Below, piece by piece: positions 38,296 through 47,832 of a DNA stretch of 64,000 nt (position 1 is the stretch's first letter; every line of letters starts with the position of its first letter). The translations under genes were made by a program, and so were the position numbers. A model generated the notes under the pieces. That model saw nothing but the letters and a program-made list of their open reading frames with translations, was not told the DNA's origin and searched no databases. Origin of the DNA: Rhodanobacteraceae bacterium (GTDB taxonomy: Bacteria > Pseudomonadota > Gammaproteobacteria > Xanthomonadales > Ahniellaceae). The stretch spans positions 136,501 through 200,500 of the forward strand of contig JADJFT010000007.1 of NCBI GenBank assembly GCA_016708465.1. The letters are read 5' to 3'.

Positions 38296-39354
38296 GTGGG
38301 ACTGTTCACAGCAAGTACACCTCCTTTGATCGGCGTGTACATCAGCTCCACCGCGGTGAAGCTGCTCCAATTGTCACAATCGGGTGGCCGCTATCGCGTC
38401 GAACACTACGCGGTCGAGCCGCTGCCGCCGAATGCGGTGATCGAAAAGAACATCGTCGAAGTTGAAGCGGTGGGTGAAGCGATCAAACGCGCTTTCGCTC
38501 GCAGCGGCGCTCGGACCAAGTTCGCAGCGGCATCGGTTGCCGGCTCAGCGGTGATCACCAAGATCATCCCGATGCAGGCCGACCTGTCCGAGGACGACCT
38601 CGAAGGGCAGATTTTGGCCGAGGCGCAGCAGTACATCCCGTATCCGCTTGAGGAAGTCAGCCTCGATTTCGAGGTTCTGGGTCCGGTCAAGGACAACCCG
38701 GAACTGATGAACGTGCTGCTGGCGGCATCGCGAACGGAGAATGTCGATGTCCGCATCGCAGCGCTGGATGTCGGCGGCTTGTCGGCAAAAGTAGTCGATG
38801 TGGAAGCGTTCGCGATGGAGAATGCCTACCGGCTGCTCTCCGACCAGTTGAGCGTCCCGAAAGACGCCACAGTGGCCGTAGTCGACATCGGTGCAACGAT
38901 GACGACGCTGTCGGTGCTGAAGAATCAGCGCACCATCTATACCCGCGAACAGGTATTCGGTGGCAAGCAACTCACCGATGAAGTGATGCGGCGCTACGGC
39001 CTCTCCTACGAGGAAGCCGGCATGGCCAAGCGTCAAGGTGGCTTGCCCGAGAGCTACGAGATTGAAGTCCTTGAGCCGTTCAAGGAAGCGATGGTGCAGC
39101 AGATCAGTCGCTTGCTGCAGTTCTTCTTCGCAGGTACGGAATTCAGCAAGGTCGATCAGGTCGTGCTCGCCGGTGGCTGTGCGTCAATTGCCGGGGTCGC
39201 TGAGATGGTCGAGGAACAGATCGGCGTGCCGACTATCGTCGCCAATCCGTTGGCCGGCATGAGCCTGTCGAACCGTGTCCAGGCGCAGACGCTGGCACAG
39301 GACGCACCGGCACTGATGATTGCCTGCGGCCTCGCACTGAGGAGTTTCGACTGA
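38296..39354 (+). CDS. pilM: Type IV pilus inner-membrane platform protein PilM
   Basis: PilM is an actin-fold cytoplasmic protein that binds the N-terminus of PilN and links the type IV pilus motor to the PilNOP alignment complex. The 352-residue protein has the family architecture: STAVKLLQLS, QILAEAQQYIPYPLEEVSLDF, VVDIGATMTTLSVL and LAGGCASIAGV. In the first phosphate-loop segment the sequence is GVYISST, with Tyr where GVDISS is usual. The start is GTG at 38296, with GGGGAA upstream, giving the usual short Gly-Leu-Phe beginning. It heads pilMNOPQ. Confidence 0.96.
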   Translation: MGLFTASTPPLIGVYISSTAVKLLQLSQSGGRYRVEHYAVEPLPPNAVIEKNIVEVEAVGEAIKRAFARSGARTKFAAASVAGSAVITKIIPMQADLSEDDLEGQILAEAQQYIPYPLEEVSLDFEVLGPVKDNPELMNVLLAASRTENVDVRIAALDVGGLSAKVVDVEAFAMENAYRLLSDQLSVPKDATVAVVDIGATMTTLSVLKNQRTIYTREQVFGGKQLTDEVMRRYGLSYEEAGMAKRQGGLPESYEIEVLEPFKEAMVQQISRLLQFFFAGTEFSKVDQVVLAGGCASIAGVAEMVEEQIGVPTIVANPLAGMSLSNRVQAQTLAQDAPALMIACGLALRSFD

Positions 39355-39973
39355 TGGCCAAGATCAACTTATTGCCGTGGCGCGCCGAGCGCCGCAAGCA
39401 GCGCGAACGCGAATTCCAGACGATGCTCGGGGGCGCCCTGATTCTGGGCTTGATCGGCGTTGTCGTGGCGATCTTCCATTGGAATGGCCTGAAAGACGAC
39501 CAGACGCAGCGCAACCAGTTGTTGGAACGCGAAATTACTGCGCTCGATGCCAAGATCAAGGAAATCGAGTCGTTGCAGCAGACGCGCGAGCAGTTGTTGC
39601 AACGCAAACAAATCATTGAACAGCTGCAGTCCAGCCGAACTCAGATGGTGCACATGTTCGATGAACTCGTGCATACCTTGCCCGATGGCGTGCGCCTGAC
39701 GTCGTTGAAGCAGAGTGCGGATTCGATCGAAATCGAGGGTATGACCCAGTCTTGGGCGCGCGCCGCACAGTATGTTCGGAACCTCGAGAAGAGCGAGTGG
39801 ATCCGCAAGCCAGACGTGAAAATCATCGACTCGACGACGCCCGATAAAGCAGCGCGCTACGTTTCTCGTTGACCGCCAACTTGCGCAAGTCCGAGGACGA
39901 AAAAGCCGATGCCGTTGAGGGTGATATCGACCTTGCCGCTCCGGTCAATGCACAGGCGGGGGGTGCGCCATGA
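39354..39973 (+). CDS. pilN: Type IV pilus assembly protein PilN (frame disrupted near the C-terminus)
   Basis: PilN is a bitopic inner-membrane protein whose cytoplasmic N-terminus (MAKINLLPWRAERRKQRERE) binds PilM and whose periplasmic part pairs with PilO. One membrane segment (GGALILGLIGVVVAIFHW) precedes a coiled coil and a ferredoxin-like domain. The open frame stops at 39872 after RYVSR, but one T missing in the run at 39862-39864 would restore RYVFSLTANLRKSEDEK and carry the frame to a TGA at 39971-39973. That TGA overlaps the pilO start as ATGA, which strongly supports the longer form of about 206 residues. Confidence 0.92.
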
Positions 39974-40665
39974 AACTTTCCGACATCAACAATCTGGATG
40001 CAAAAAACTATGGATCTTGGCCGATGCCGGTCAAGTTCGTGGCCGCGCTCCTGTTATTTATTGTTGTGCTGGTCGCAGGCTATTTCATGAAGATCAAGCC
40101 GGCGAATGACGACCTCGACATCCTGCGCGCTAAAGAGCAGGAGCTAGTTTCGTTGTTCACCGAGAAACAGGGCAAAGTGGTCAATCTCGAGGAATACAAG
40201 AAGCAGCTTGAGGAGATGCGCGAGTTGCTGCGACAGATGATTCGCCAGTTGCCGAGCAAGACCGAAATGCCGGACTTGCTGATCGATATTTCGCAGACAG
40301 CGCTGTCCGCTGGCATCGACAACGAGTTGTTCGAGCCCGGCCCGGAGGTAGCGAAAGAGTTCTACGCCGAAAAGCCGATCACGTTGCGCATGAAAGGCAG
40401 CTATCACCAGTTCGGTGCATTCGTAAGTGGGGTTGCTTCGCTGCCGCGCGTGGTCATTCTGACCATGCACGATGTGTCATTGACGCCTTCTGGCGCAACG
40501 ACGGGCGCGGCACCTGCACGTTCTGGCTCGCCACCGTCCAGTGGAACGTTAGTGCTGGAAGGCACGGTGAAGACGTACCGCTATCTGGATGACGAAGAGT
40601 TGTCTTCAATGGCTTCCGCCGCCGCACCAGCTGCAGGCGCCGCAGCTACGCCGCCGGCACCATGA
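39970..40665 (+). CDS. pilO: Type IV pilus assembly protein PilO
   Basis: PilO forms the periplasmic alignment subcomplex with PilN and PilP. The 231-residue protein has one N-terminal membrane segment (FVAALLLFIVVLVAGYFM), a coiled coil (about 45-95, EQELVSLFTEKQGKVVNLEE), and a C-terminal domain (LLIDISQTALSAGIDNELFE to VVILTMHDVSLTP). An Ala/Pro-rich tail follows. Translation is probably coupled to pilN by the ATGA overlap, and pilP begins nine bases after the stop. Confidence 0.95.
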   Translation: MKLSDINNLDAKNYGSWPMPVKFVAALLLFIVVLVAGYFMKIKPANDDLDILRAKEQELVSLFTEKQGKVVNLEEYKKQLEEMRELLRQMIRQLPSKTEMPDLLIDISQTALSAGIDNELFEPGPEVAKEFYAEKPITLRMKGSYHQFGAFVSGVASLPRVVILTMHDVSLTPSGATTGAAPARSGSPPSSGTLVLEGTVKTYRYLDDEELSSMASAAAPAAGAAATPPAP

Positions 40666-40674
40666 GGATGAGCC

Positions 40675-41214
40675 ATGGGGAGTTTCATCATGAGGTATGA
40701 ATTCTCGCTCCGGGTTGCGGCAATTGCGCTACTGGTGTTGCTTGCCGGATGCGCAAAAGGCACTCGAGATCTCGAAGAACAACTCGCGGAAATTCGATCG
40801 CGCCAGGGCTCACCAGTTGATCCACTGCCAGCGATGCGGGATTTCCCACCGTTTCCTTACACGGCGTACGACCTTCGGGACCCGTTTGCGCCGTTCTCCG
40901 AGGATGACAACGCGCCTTCGGGCGGTGGCGCCGGACCGAAACCCGACCCGGATCGCCCCAAAGAATATCTGGAGTCCTATCCACTCGACAGTCTCGACAT
41001 GGTTGGCACGCTTGGCGTGATCGGCGATTTGACGGCACTGTTGAAAGACCCGGATGGTGTGGTGCATAGGCTTCGGCTTCTTAACTACATCGGTCAGAAC
41101 GATGGTCAGATCACCGCCATTTCCGAAGACCGGATCGAACTCGTCGAATTGGTTTCCAACGGCAATGGCGGCTGGATCGAACGTCCCGCGTCGATCGCGC
41201 TGGACGATGAATAA
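40675..41214 (+). CDS. pilP: Type IV pilus lipoprotein PilP
   Basis: PilP is an inner-membrane lipoprotein that connects PilNO to the PilQ secretin. The 179-residue protein has a lipoprotein signal ending in LLVLLAGC, a flexible Pro/Gly-rich segment (DDNAPSGGGAGPKPDPDRP), and the beta-sandwich HR domain with YPLDSLDMVGTL. Two starts are possible: ATG at 40675 with AGGA six bases upstream, and ATG at 40690 with GGGGAG seven bases upstream, giving MRYEFSLR as a compact signal. Both keep the lipobox. Confidence 0.95.
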   Translation: MGSFIMRYEFSLRVAAIALLVLLAGCAKGTRDLEEQLAEIRSRQGSPVDPLPAMRDFPPFPYTAYDLRDPFAPFSEDDNAPSGGGAGPKPDPDRPKEYLESYPLDSLDMVGTLGVIGDLTALLKDPDGVVHRLRLLNYIGQNDGQITAISEDRIELVELVSNGNGGWIERPASIALDDE

Positions 41215-41229
41215 TCAGGAGTGGCACGC

Positions 41230-43530
41230 ATGAGCACACACACGGTCACGCAACGGTTCGCGCAGGTTTCCGCCGCCGGCTTGCTCACGACGCTCGGTCG
41301 CAGGGGCCATTGTCGCGGCGCTGGCGCTCGCTTCTATTGGAGCAATGGCGTCCAACCGCGTCGAGGACATCAGTTACGCCTCGACACCGGACGGCAATAC
41401 CGAAATCACCATCAAGTTAGCCAGTCCGCCAACAGCGCCGCGCGCGTTTGCCACTGAATCACCGCCACGAATCGCGGTTGATTTCGAGGATACGCAGAAC
41501 GGTCTGGTTGAGCGACGCGTCAACATCGGAAGCGGGGCTGCTGCGTCAGTCTCTGCGGTCGAAGCCGGTGGTCGAACCCGAGTTGTCGTTGAACTCTTCC
41601 ATCCGGCGACATTCGAATCTCGGATTGACGGCAACAACCTAATCCTTGCCGTTGGCAAGGGAACGACGGCTGCGGGTAAAGAGATTGCCGCATCCTCGGG
41701 GTCCGGACTTTCTCAGCCTACCGTCAGCCAAGTTGACTTTCGACGCGGACCCAACGGCGAGGGTCGCGTGATCGTGAGCTTCGACAAAGACGGCGCTGGC
41801 ACCGATATGCGCAAGGAAGGCAACAAGCTGATTGTCGACTTGTTCGATGTCACGCTGTCGAATGACCTGCCGATCCGATTGGATGTCACCGATTTCGCAA
41901 CACCGGTGCAGTTCATCGAGACGCGTGAACGCGCCGGTGGCGCACGCATGGAAATCCAGACCGGTGGTGCGATCGAGCACATGGCCTACCAGACCGGCAA
42001 CGAACTGGTGACCGAGATTGCAAAAGTCACCGCGAAGGACGACGAACGCAAGAAGCTCGGCGAACCGGTCGAATACAACGGCACGCCGGTGACCTTCAAC
42101 ATTCAGGACATTCCGGTGCGTTCGGCATTGCAGTTGATTGCCGATGTGTCGGAACTGAACATCGTGGTTGCCGATAGCGTGCAAGGCAACGTCACCTTGC
42201 GATTGGTCAATGTGCCCTGGGATCAGGCGCTCGACATCATCCTGCAGGCCAAGGGGCTGGACAAGCGTAGCCAAGGCAATGTCGTCTGGATCGCTCCGAC
42301 TGCAGAGATCGCACAGCGTGAGCAGGCGATTGAAGATGCACGTATTGCTCTGGAAGACCGTGCTGAGCTGGTGACTGAATACATCCCAATCAATTATGGG
42401 AGCGCAGAGGATATTGCGAAGCTGTTGACAGAGACCGCGCTGCAATCTGCACAACAACAACAGGGCGCGGACACGCAAAAGAATATTGAGAAGGGCTTTT
42501 TGTCCAAGCGCGGCAGCGTCACTTTTGACAAGCGGACCAATACGCTGCTCGTCAACGACACTTCCGACAAGATCAAGGAGCTCAAGAGCTTGATTGCGTT
42601 GCTCGACCGTCCGGTGGATCAAGTCCTGATCGAAGCCAGGATCGTGGTCGCAAACGACACATTCTCGAGGGAACTGGGTGCGCGGTTCGGAGTTTCGGGC
42701 GCCTATGAGGACCACCACGGCAACATCATTACCTCCTCGGGGACAATCCAAGGCATTGATCAAATGATCAACCGTGCACTGGCCAACCGACTTTCTGGCC
42801 GTCCGAGCGGCCTGCCGGTGGCAACCGCTGGTCCGAATGGCTCAGGTGTCTTCGGCCCCGCACTGGCCAATCGATTGAATGTGAATCTTCCTGCCGCCGC
42901 TGGCGCGGGCAGTTTCGGTTGGTCGGTGCTCGCGGCTGACTACATTCTCGATCTGGAACTTTCCGCGCTGCAAACCGAGGGCCGCGGCGAAGTCGTCGCC
43001 AGCCCGCGCGTGATCACCGCCAATCAACGGGAAGCAGTGATCAGACAGGGTGACGAAGTTGGCTACGTGACACTTTCTGCGGCAAGCGCCGGGGATATTC
43101 CGATCCCGATGGTGATGTTCAAGGAAGTGTTGATGGAGCTCAAGGTGACGCCAACCATTACCCAAGACGACCGCATTTTCCTGTCGATGAACGTCAAGAA
43201 GGACGAAATCGCCGGGTTTGTATCGACGTCGATCGGCGACGTGCCGCAAATCAACAAGCGCGAGTTGAATACGGCGGTGTTGGTCGACAACGGCCAAACC
43301 GTTGTGCTTGGCGGTGTGTACGAGTTCAAGACCCGCGAGGACCTGGCCAAGGTGCCGTTCTTGGGTGATCTGCCTGCACTCGGCAACTTGTTCAAGAAGA
43401 AGTCGCGGAAACTTCAAAGGCTGAGCTGCTGATCTTCGTGACACCGAAGATCCCTGCGCCAGCGCGGCAAGGACTGATCGCAAGCATGACTACGAATCCG
43501 GTTACAGAACGTGGAGATCAACATGACTAA
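41230..43530 (+). CDS. pilQ: Type IV pilus secretin PilQ (frame disrupted at both ends)
   Basis: PilQ forms the outer-membrane channel through which the pilus exits. The reconstructed protein of about 766 residues has a signal peptide (IVAALALASIGAMA), AMIN domains for peptidoglycan binding, an STN/secretin N domain (VTFNIQDIPVRSALQLIADV) and the secretin core (LGARFGVSGAYED, VASPRVITANQREAVI, VPFLGDLPALGNLFK). A shift near 41299 separates the first 24 codons from the rest. A second at about 43408 makes the frame end early as LQRLSC; restored it reads TSKAELLIFVTPKIPAP and stops at 43528-43530. This stop overlaps the next gene. Last of pilMNOPQ. Confidence 0.94.
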
Positions 43531-46414
43531 GTTCGCGAAGGCAGTGGGTGCATGGGTCGCGGCACTCGCCCTGGCCAGCTGCGGTGGTGGCGGCGGAAGC
43601 GGCACGGACGGTGGCTTTACGGCCCCCGGGCTGCGCGTCTCGTTGACGCCAGCGCAGACACAGACCACACCATTCTCTCTCGTCGATGTGCCGGTGCGCG
43701 TGACTTCGGCCAATGGCGCTGCGGTGACCGACGGCACACAGGTCACTCTGCAGGTGTCGTCGGGCAGTTTGGGTCTCGTTTCGTCGCTGCAACGAATTGC
43801 TACCAGTGCAGTGATCGGTGAACGCGTCACGGCGACGACCAGCGGCGGTACGGCGTTGTTCCGCTTCCATAGCCGTGCTGTTGGAACGATGAACTTGACC
43901 GCTACTGCAGCCGATGTCGCGGCGGGCTCGGCACAGGTGAGCGCAACGACAAGTATCAGCATTGTCGCCGGCCCATCGAATGATCCTCGTCTCGCCTTCG
44001 CAGCGCAGACCACTACGCTGCCGATCAATCGCTTCAGCGTCACGCCGTTCCTTGGCTCTCCCTTCATGTCCGAGGTGACGGTGACGTGGCGTCGTTTGAA
44101 CGGCGAATTAGTCACGGTGACGTCCAATGGGCAGGATCGTCTGACGATCGCGGTGGCGGTCAATCCGGTCAACTCGATCGGTGGCTTCTCGATGCTTGAT
44201 GATCCAGAGACCGAAGATGATCCGACCATTCCGGGAATCGACCACAATGAATTCCTGACGATCATGGGTCAAGCACCGGTCAACGTGGTCTCCGGCAAGG
44301 CGACGATTTTCTTCCATTCGTTCGACGAATCGGGAACCAGCGTGATGACCATCACGGCCCAGGACCCTGACACCAACGAAACCCTGCAAACACAAGTGAC
44401 CTTCAATGTCGTTTCGGGATCGCCGCGCTTACCGGCGTCGATCTCGCTGCAGCGCGACGGCCGCGCCGTCTACGCATCCAATTCCGGCGGGAACTCGATC
44501 GATCAGGTCGAAGCGTCGGTTTATGACGGCAGTGGCGACAACGTCCCTGACCCGGGAACGTCTGCTGCACCCGCAAATAACCTGGAAGTCGAGATCGTCG
44601 GTGGTGCCCAGAATGGCGAACGCCTGCGTTCCGTCAACGCACAGGGTGCCGTCGTCAGCGGTTCACCGATTCGTGTCAAGACTGCTCAAGGCCTTACCCG
44701 CTTTACCTTCGAAGCCGGTACGCGTTTGGGCTCAGTGCAGATTCGTGCGACCGCCGATCGCGCGGACAATAACGTCGACAACGGCATCTCTGATCCAGTT
44801 TCCTCGCTGATCAGCGTCACCGTCGGTGACGGTCGATTGTTCGACCTCGACATCACCACGCCGACCAACGCGACAATTACCGAGATCATGTTCAACAACG
44901 GTACGACACTCGAAAGTACGGGTTCGTACACGTTCAACCTCTCGGCACTGGCAACTGACCGCTACGGCAATCCGGTGATTCCGGGGACCGAAATCCGCTT
45001 CGGCTTGATCGACAGCCCGTATGTCGACGGCACGTTTGCGATCAACGGTAGCGATGGCGACCCGCAGGAAGCCGGCACCGGCTTCAACGCACCGACAGGT
45101 GCATTCAAGACCGCTGGCGGTGGCGCAGGTCCGAACGACACGGTGATCGTGTTCGGCGAGGAATCCAACGGCAACCGAGATCTCGAGAGCGCACGCCGCG
45201 TTGCTACGGTGCCGAATAACTCCAACCTGACGGTCACCCAGCGTTTTAACTACAACGACGACACCGGTGCCACGGTCAACAATGGCCCGGTTCTGCCTTA
45301 TGTGATTGGTCGTGCCGTCGATGCAAACATCGCGCCGTCGGGCTACACCGACCAGTTCGGCGTTGCGTTTGCCAAAGTCGCGTTCCCGGCAACCAAGGCC
45401 GGCAAACTCGCGGCGGTCTACGCGCAAGGAAACGGTGACGTCGTCGGCGGTGCACCAGAGTTGGTGACGGATGCCGAACTGATGCGTCTGTCCGCCATCG
45501 CTCCAGGCACGATCATCGCGTCCCCGGACCCGATCGCCGGCAACACGACCGTCGTCGTCCAAGCCTGCTTGGTCGATGCCAACAGTCAGGGTATCCCTGG
45601 TGCGCAACTGACGTTCTCGTTCGACACGCTGTTCGGAATGGGTTCGGTCGACGGCATCGCGAACCAAGGGCAGCTGGCGAATCTCACTGGACCGAACGGC
45701 TGCGCGGATGCAACTGTCGTGACATCGGGGCTGCCGAATGATGGCGGTGCAACGCTCAAGTTCAGTCTCGGCGCTATCGAAGACTCGATCGATATCCGCG
45801 TCAATAACAACTACTACCTGTATGCATTCCCGAGCCGAACTTACGGCGACGGCGCGCGTCTCTTCACCTTGCGATTGGTCAACTCCAGCGGCGTCCGCGT
45901 GCCGAACGTGTTGATTGTGGGTGAGTGCGAAGCATCGTCACCGCAGTTCCTGAATATTTCGACTCATCCGGGCTTGACCAACGCCCAAGGCGAAACCACG
46001 ACCATCGTTGATGCAGATGGTTTTGATGTCGTCGGCATGCCATCGGGAAGCGATGCGAGTTGCACGTTCCGCACCATCAACGACGAAGCCGAAGTGGTAA
46101 TCGTCTGGGGCGAGCGCGACATTTGCGACTTCTTCAGCCCGTCACCACCGGTCGGCTGCCCGACGGCCATGTTGACGGTGACCATGACCACCGGCGGTAC
46201 GGTGATGTCGACCAATCCGTCGGCGGCAGTGCAGTGCATCGGCCCTGGTACCTGCACCAAGCCGTTCCAGCCGTTCGAGAACGTCACCTTGAATGCATCG
46301 GCGAATGCGACTTGGGGTGATGCCTGCAGCGCGTGCGGCACTGGCGTCCAGACCTGTACCGTGGCATTGGGCGACACTGGCAGCACCACCAACTGTGACG
46401 TCGCCATTCCTTGA
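43523..46414 (+). CDS. Very large Ig-like domain lipoprotein
   Basis: A 963-residue protein with a lipoprotein signal (AVGAWVAALALASC, then Gly-rich GGGGGSG), so it should be lipid-anchored, probably in the outer membrane. The rest is beta-rich, with several repeats resembling Big/invasin Ig-like folds (VDVPVRVTSANGAAVTDG, ALATDRYGNPVIPGTEIRFG, CLVDANSQGIPGAQLTFSF). The C-terminal 100 residues have paired cysteines (VQCIGPGTCTKPF, CSACGTGVQTC). The ATG at 43523 has GGAG six bases upstream and overlaps the restored pilQ stop by eight bases. Adhesin or pilus accessory is an inference from structure and context; I do not recognise the family by name. Confidence 0.8.
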   Translation: MTKFAKAVGAWVAALALASCGGGGGSGTDGGFTAPGLRVSLTPAQTQTTPFSLVDVPVRVTSANGAAVTDGTQVTLQVSSGSLGLVSSLQRIATSAVIGERVTATTSGGTALFRFHSRAVGTMNLTATAADVAAGSAQVSATTSISIVAGPSNDPRLAFAAQTTTLPINRFSVTPFLGSPFMSEVTVTWRRLNGELVTVTSNGQDRLTIAVAVNPVNSIGGFSMLDDPETEDDPTIPGIDHNEFLTIMGQAPVNVVSGKATIFFHSFDESGTSVMTITAQDPDTNETLQTQVTFNVVSGSPRLPASISLQRDGRAVYASNSGGNSIDQVEASVYDGSGDNVPDPGTSAAPANNLEVEIVGGAQNGERLRSVNAQGAVVSGSPIRVKTAQGLTRFTFEAGTRLGSVQIRATADRADNNVDNGISDPVSSLISVTVGDGRLFDLDITTPTNATITEIMFNNGTTLESTGSYTFNLSALATDRYGNPVIPGTEIRFGLIDSPYVDGTFAINGSDGDPQEAGTGFNAPTGAFKTAGGGAGPNDTVIVFGEESNGNRDLESARRVATVPNNSNLTVTQRFNYNDDTGATVNNGPVLPYVIGRAVDANIAPSGYTDQFGVAFAKVAFPATKAGKLAAVYAQGNGDVVGGAPELVTDAELMRLSAIAPGTIIASPDPIAGNTTVVVQACLVDANSQGIPGAQLTFSFDTLFGMGSVDGIANQGQLANLTGPNGCADATVVTSGLPNDGGATLKFSLGAIEDSIDIRVNNNYYLYAFPSRTYGDGARLFTLRLVNSSGVRVPNVLIVGECEASSPQFLNISTHPGLTNAQGETTTIVDADGFDVVGMPSGSDASCTFRTINDEAEVVIVWGERDICDFFSPSPPVGCPTAMLTVTMTTGGTVMSTNPSAAVQCIGPGTCTKPFQPFENVTLNASANATWGDACSACGTGVQTCTVALGDTGSTTNCDVAIP

Positions 46415-46437
46415 TGTACGAGGGCGTTAGTTGATCG

Positions 46438-46466
46438 CAGGAGGCCGCCTTCGGGCGGCCTTCCTG
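46438..46466 (+). terminator. Rho-independent terminator after the Ig-like lipoprotein gene
   Basis: AGGAGGCCGCC, loop TTCG, GGCGGCCTTCCT forms a strong stem 24 bases after the stop. T content after the stem is low, but the stem is long and GC-rich. It should separate the pil unit from the next gene. Confidence 0.75.
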
Positions 46467-46528
46467 CATCTAGGGCCCGGTGGATGCGTGAGGCTGATAG
46501 CATCCGAGTCGTCCATGCGGAGCCGATC

Positions 46529-47719
46529 ATGAGCAGCAAGCGCCTGCATCTCACCACCGGTGACATCGTGTTTCGTGAAGGCGATCCACCGACGTCGGCC
46601 TACTTGGTGGAATCCGGGCAGATCGAAATCCTGACGGTGAAGGAAGGGATGCCGATGGTGCTGAGTGTGCTCGGTCCAGGCGATTTGCTTGGCGAGATGG
46701 CAGTGATCGACGACGCGCCGCGTACCGCCACCGCGCGCGCGCTGAATGATGTTTGCTTGATTGAAGTGGATCGTGCGCAGATCAATGAGCGCATCGACAA
46801 CTCCGACCCGATCGTGCGCGCGCTGCTGAAGGGCCAACTCACGCGCTATCGATCTGCCCTGCAGGCGCTGCGTAGCGGCGAAGCACCGATGCTGCGCGCA
46901 CACGCCCATCCGCAGGCATGTGATGCTGATGGCTACGACGATCAGGCGATGGCGAAGATCCATCTCGAAACACAGTTGCGCGATTCATTGACCGCAAAAT
47001 CACTGGAGGTCCGCTTTCAGCCGATCTACGAAGTGCGCGAGCAGCGCATCAGTGGCTACGAGGCGCTGGTGCGGTGGACACACCCGGTTCGCGGCCCAAT
47101 CTCGCCGGCCGAATTTATTGCGCTCGCCGAAGAGACATCGTTGATCCTGCCGGTCGGCGAATACGTGCTGGACCGCGTCGCCGAAACTTTAGCTAAGCTG
47201 GCAGATCAAGGTGTTTCGCCGCTGCCGTTCATCGCAGTGAACATGTCTGGCCGGCAGTTGGCCGAAGCCGACATGCTCGGCGTTGTCACCATGATTTCCA
47301 AAAAGCATGGCATCGACGCACGCTCGATCAAGATCGAAGTGACCGAAAGCCTGATGCTGGATTTCGAGAAAGTGGGCGAGTTGATCAACCGTTGTGGCGA
47401 CCTGGGAATCAAGGTGGCACTCGATGACTTCGGGACCGGCTACTCGAATCTCGGCCATCTGCACAAACTGCAGTTCTCGACAGTGAAACTCGACCAAGGC
47501 TTCGTGCGCCAGATGCTGCACGCGCCGCGATGCCACGCGATCGTGAAGGCGATCGTACAGATGGTTCACGCGCTCGATTCCGACATTGTCGCCGAAGGCG
47601 TCGAAACCCAGGAACAACTCGATGCACTCGCGGCATTGAACTGCCGCTACATCCAGGGTTACCTGATCGGCCGTCCGCAGACTTATGACGAAATGCGCGG
47701 TAATCACGGCCTGACTTGA
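46529..47719 (+). CDS. Cyclic nucleotide-binding domain fused to EAL c-di-GMP phosphodiesterase
   Basis: A 396-residue cytoplasmic protein. Residues about 10-115 form a cNMP-binding domain (VFREGDPPTSAYLVESG, LGEMAVIDDAPRTATARA with the phosphate-binding Arg). After a helical linker an EAL domain spans about 155-390, with the catalytic YEALVRW, VTESLML, DDFGTGYSN, KLDQGF and AEGVET, so c-di-GMP hydrolysis should be possible. The fold implies that cAMP, cGMP or c-di-GMP binding tunes c-di-GMP breakdown. The ATG at 46529 has GGAG six bases upstream. It has its own unit between two housekeeping genes, just after the pilus operon; a role in motility or surface behaviour is inference. Confidence 0.92.
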   Translation: MSSKRLHLTTGDIVFREGDPPTSAYLVESGQIEILTVKEGMPMVLSVLGPGDLLGEMAVIDDAPRTATARALNDVCLIEVDRAQINERIDNSDPIVRALLKGQLTRYRSALQALRSGEAPMLRAHAHPQACDADGYDDQAMAKIHLETQLRDSLTAKSLEVRFQPIYEVREQRISGYEALVRWTHPVRGPISPAEFIALAEETSLILPVGEYVLDRVAETLAKLADQGVSPLPFIAVNMSGRQLAEADMLGVVTMISKKHGIDARSIKIEVTESLMLDFEKVGELINRCGDLGIKVALDDFGTGYSNLGHLHKLQFSTVKLDQGFVRQMLHAPRCHAIVKAIVQMVHALDSDIVAEGVETQEQLDALAALNCRYIQGYLIGRPQTYDEMRGNHGLT

Positions 47720-47832
47720 TTCGCGGGCGTTTTCCGGGCGACGTCACGCCGCGGTTGCTGCATCCAACGGCTGTCGGGACAATAGCGATCTTCGCGCCCA
47801 TCGCGCCCGATATCCTTTCAGCGAGAAATGCC

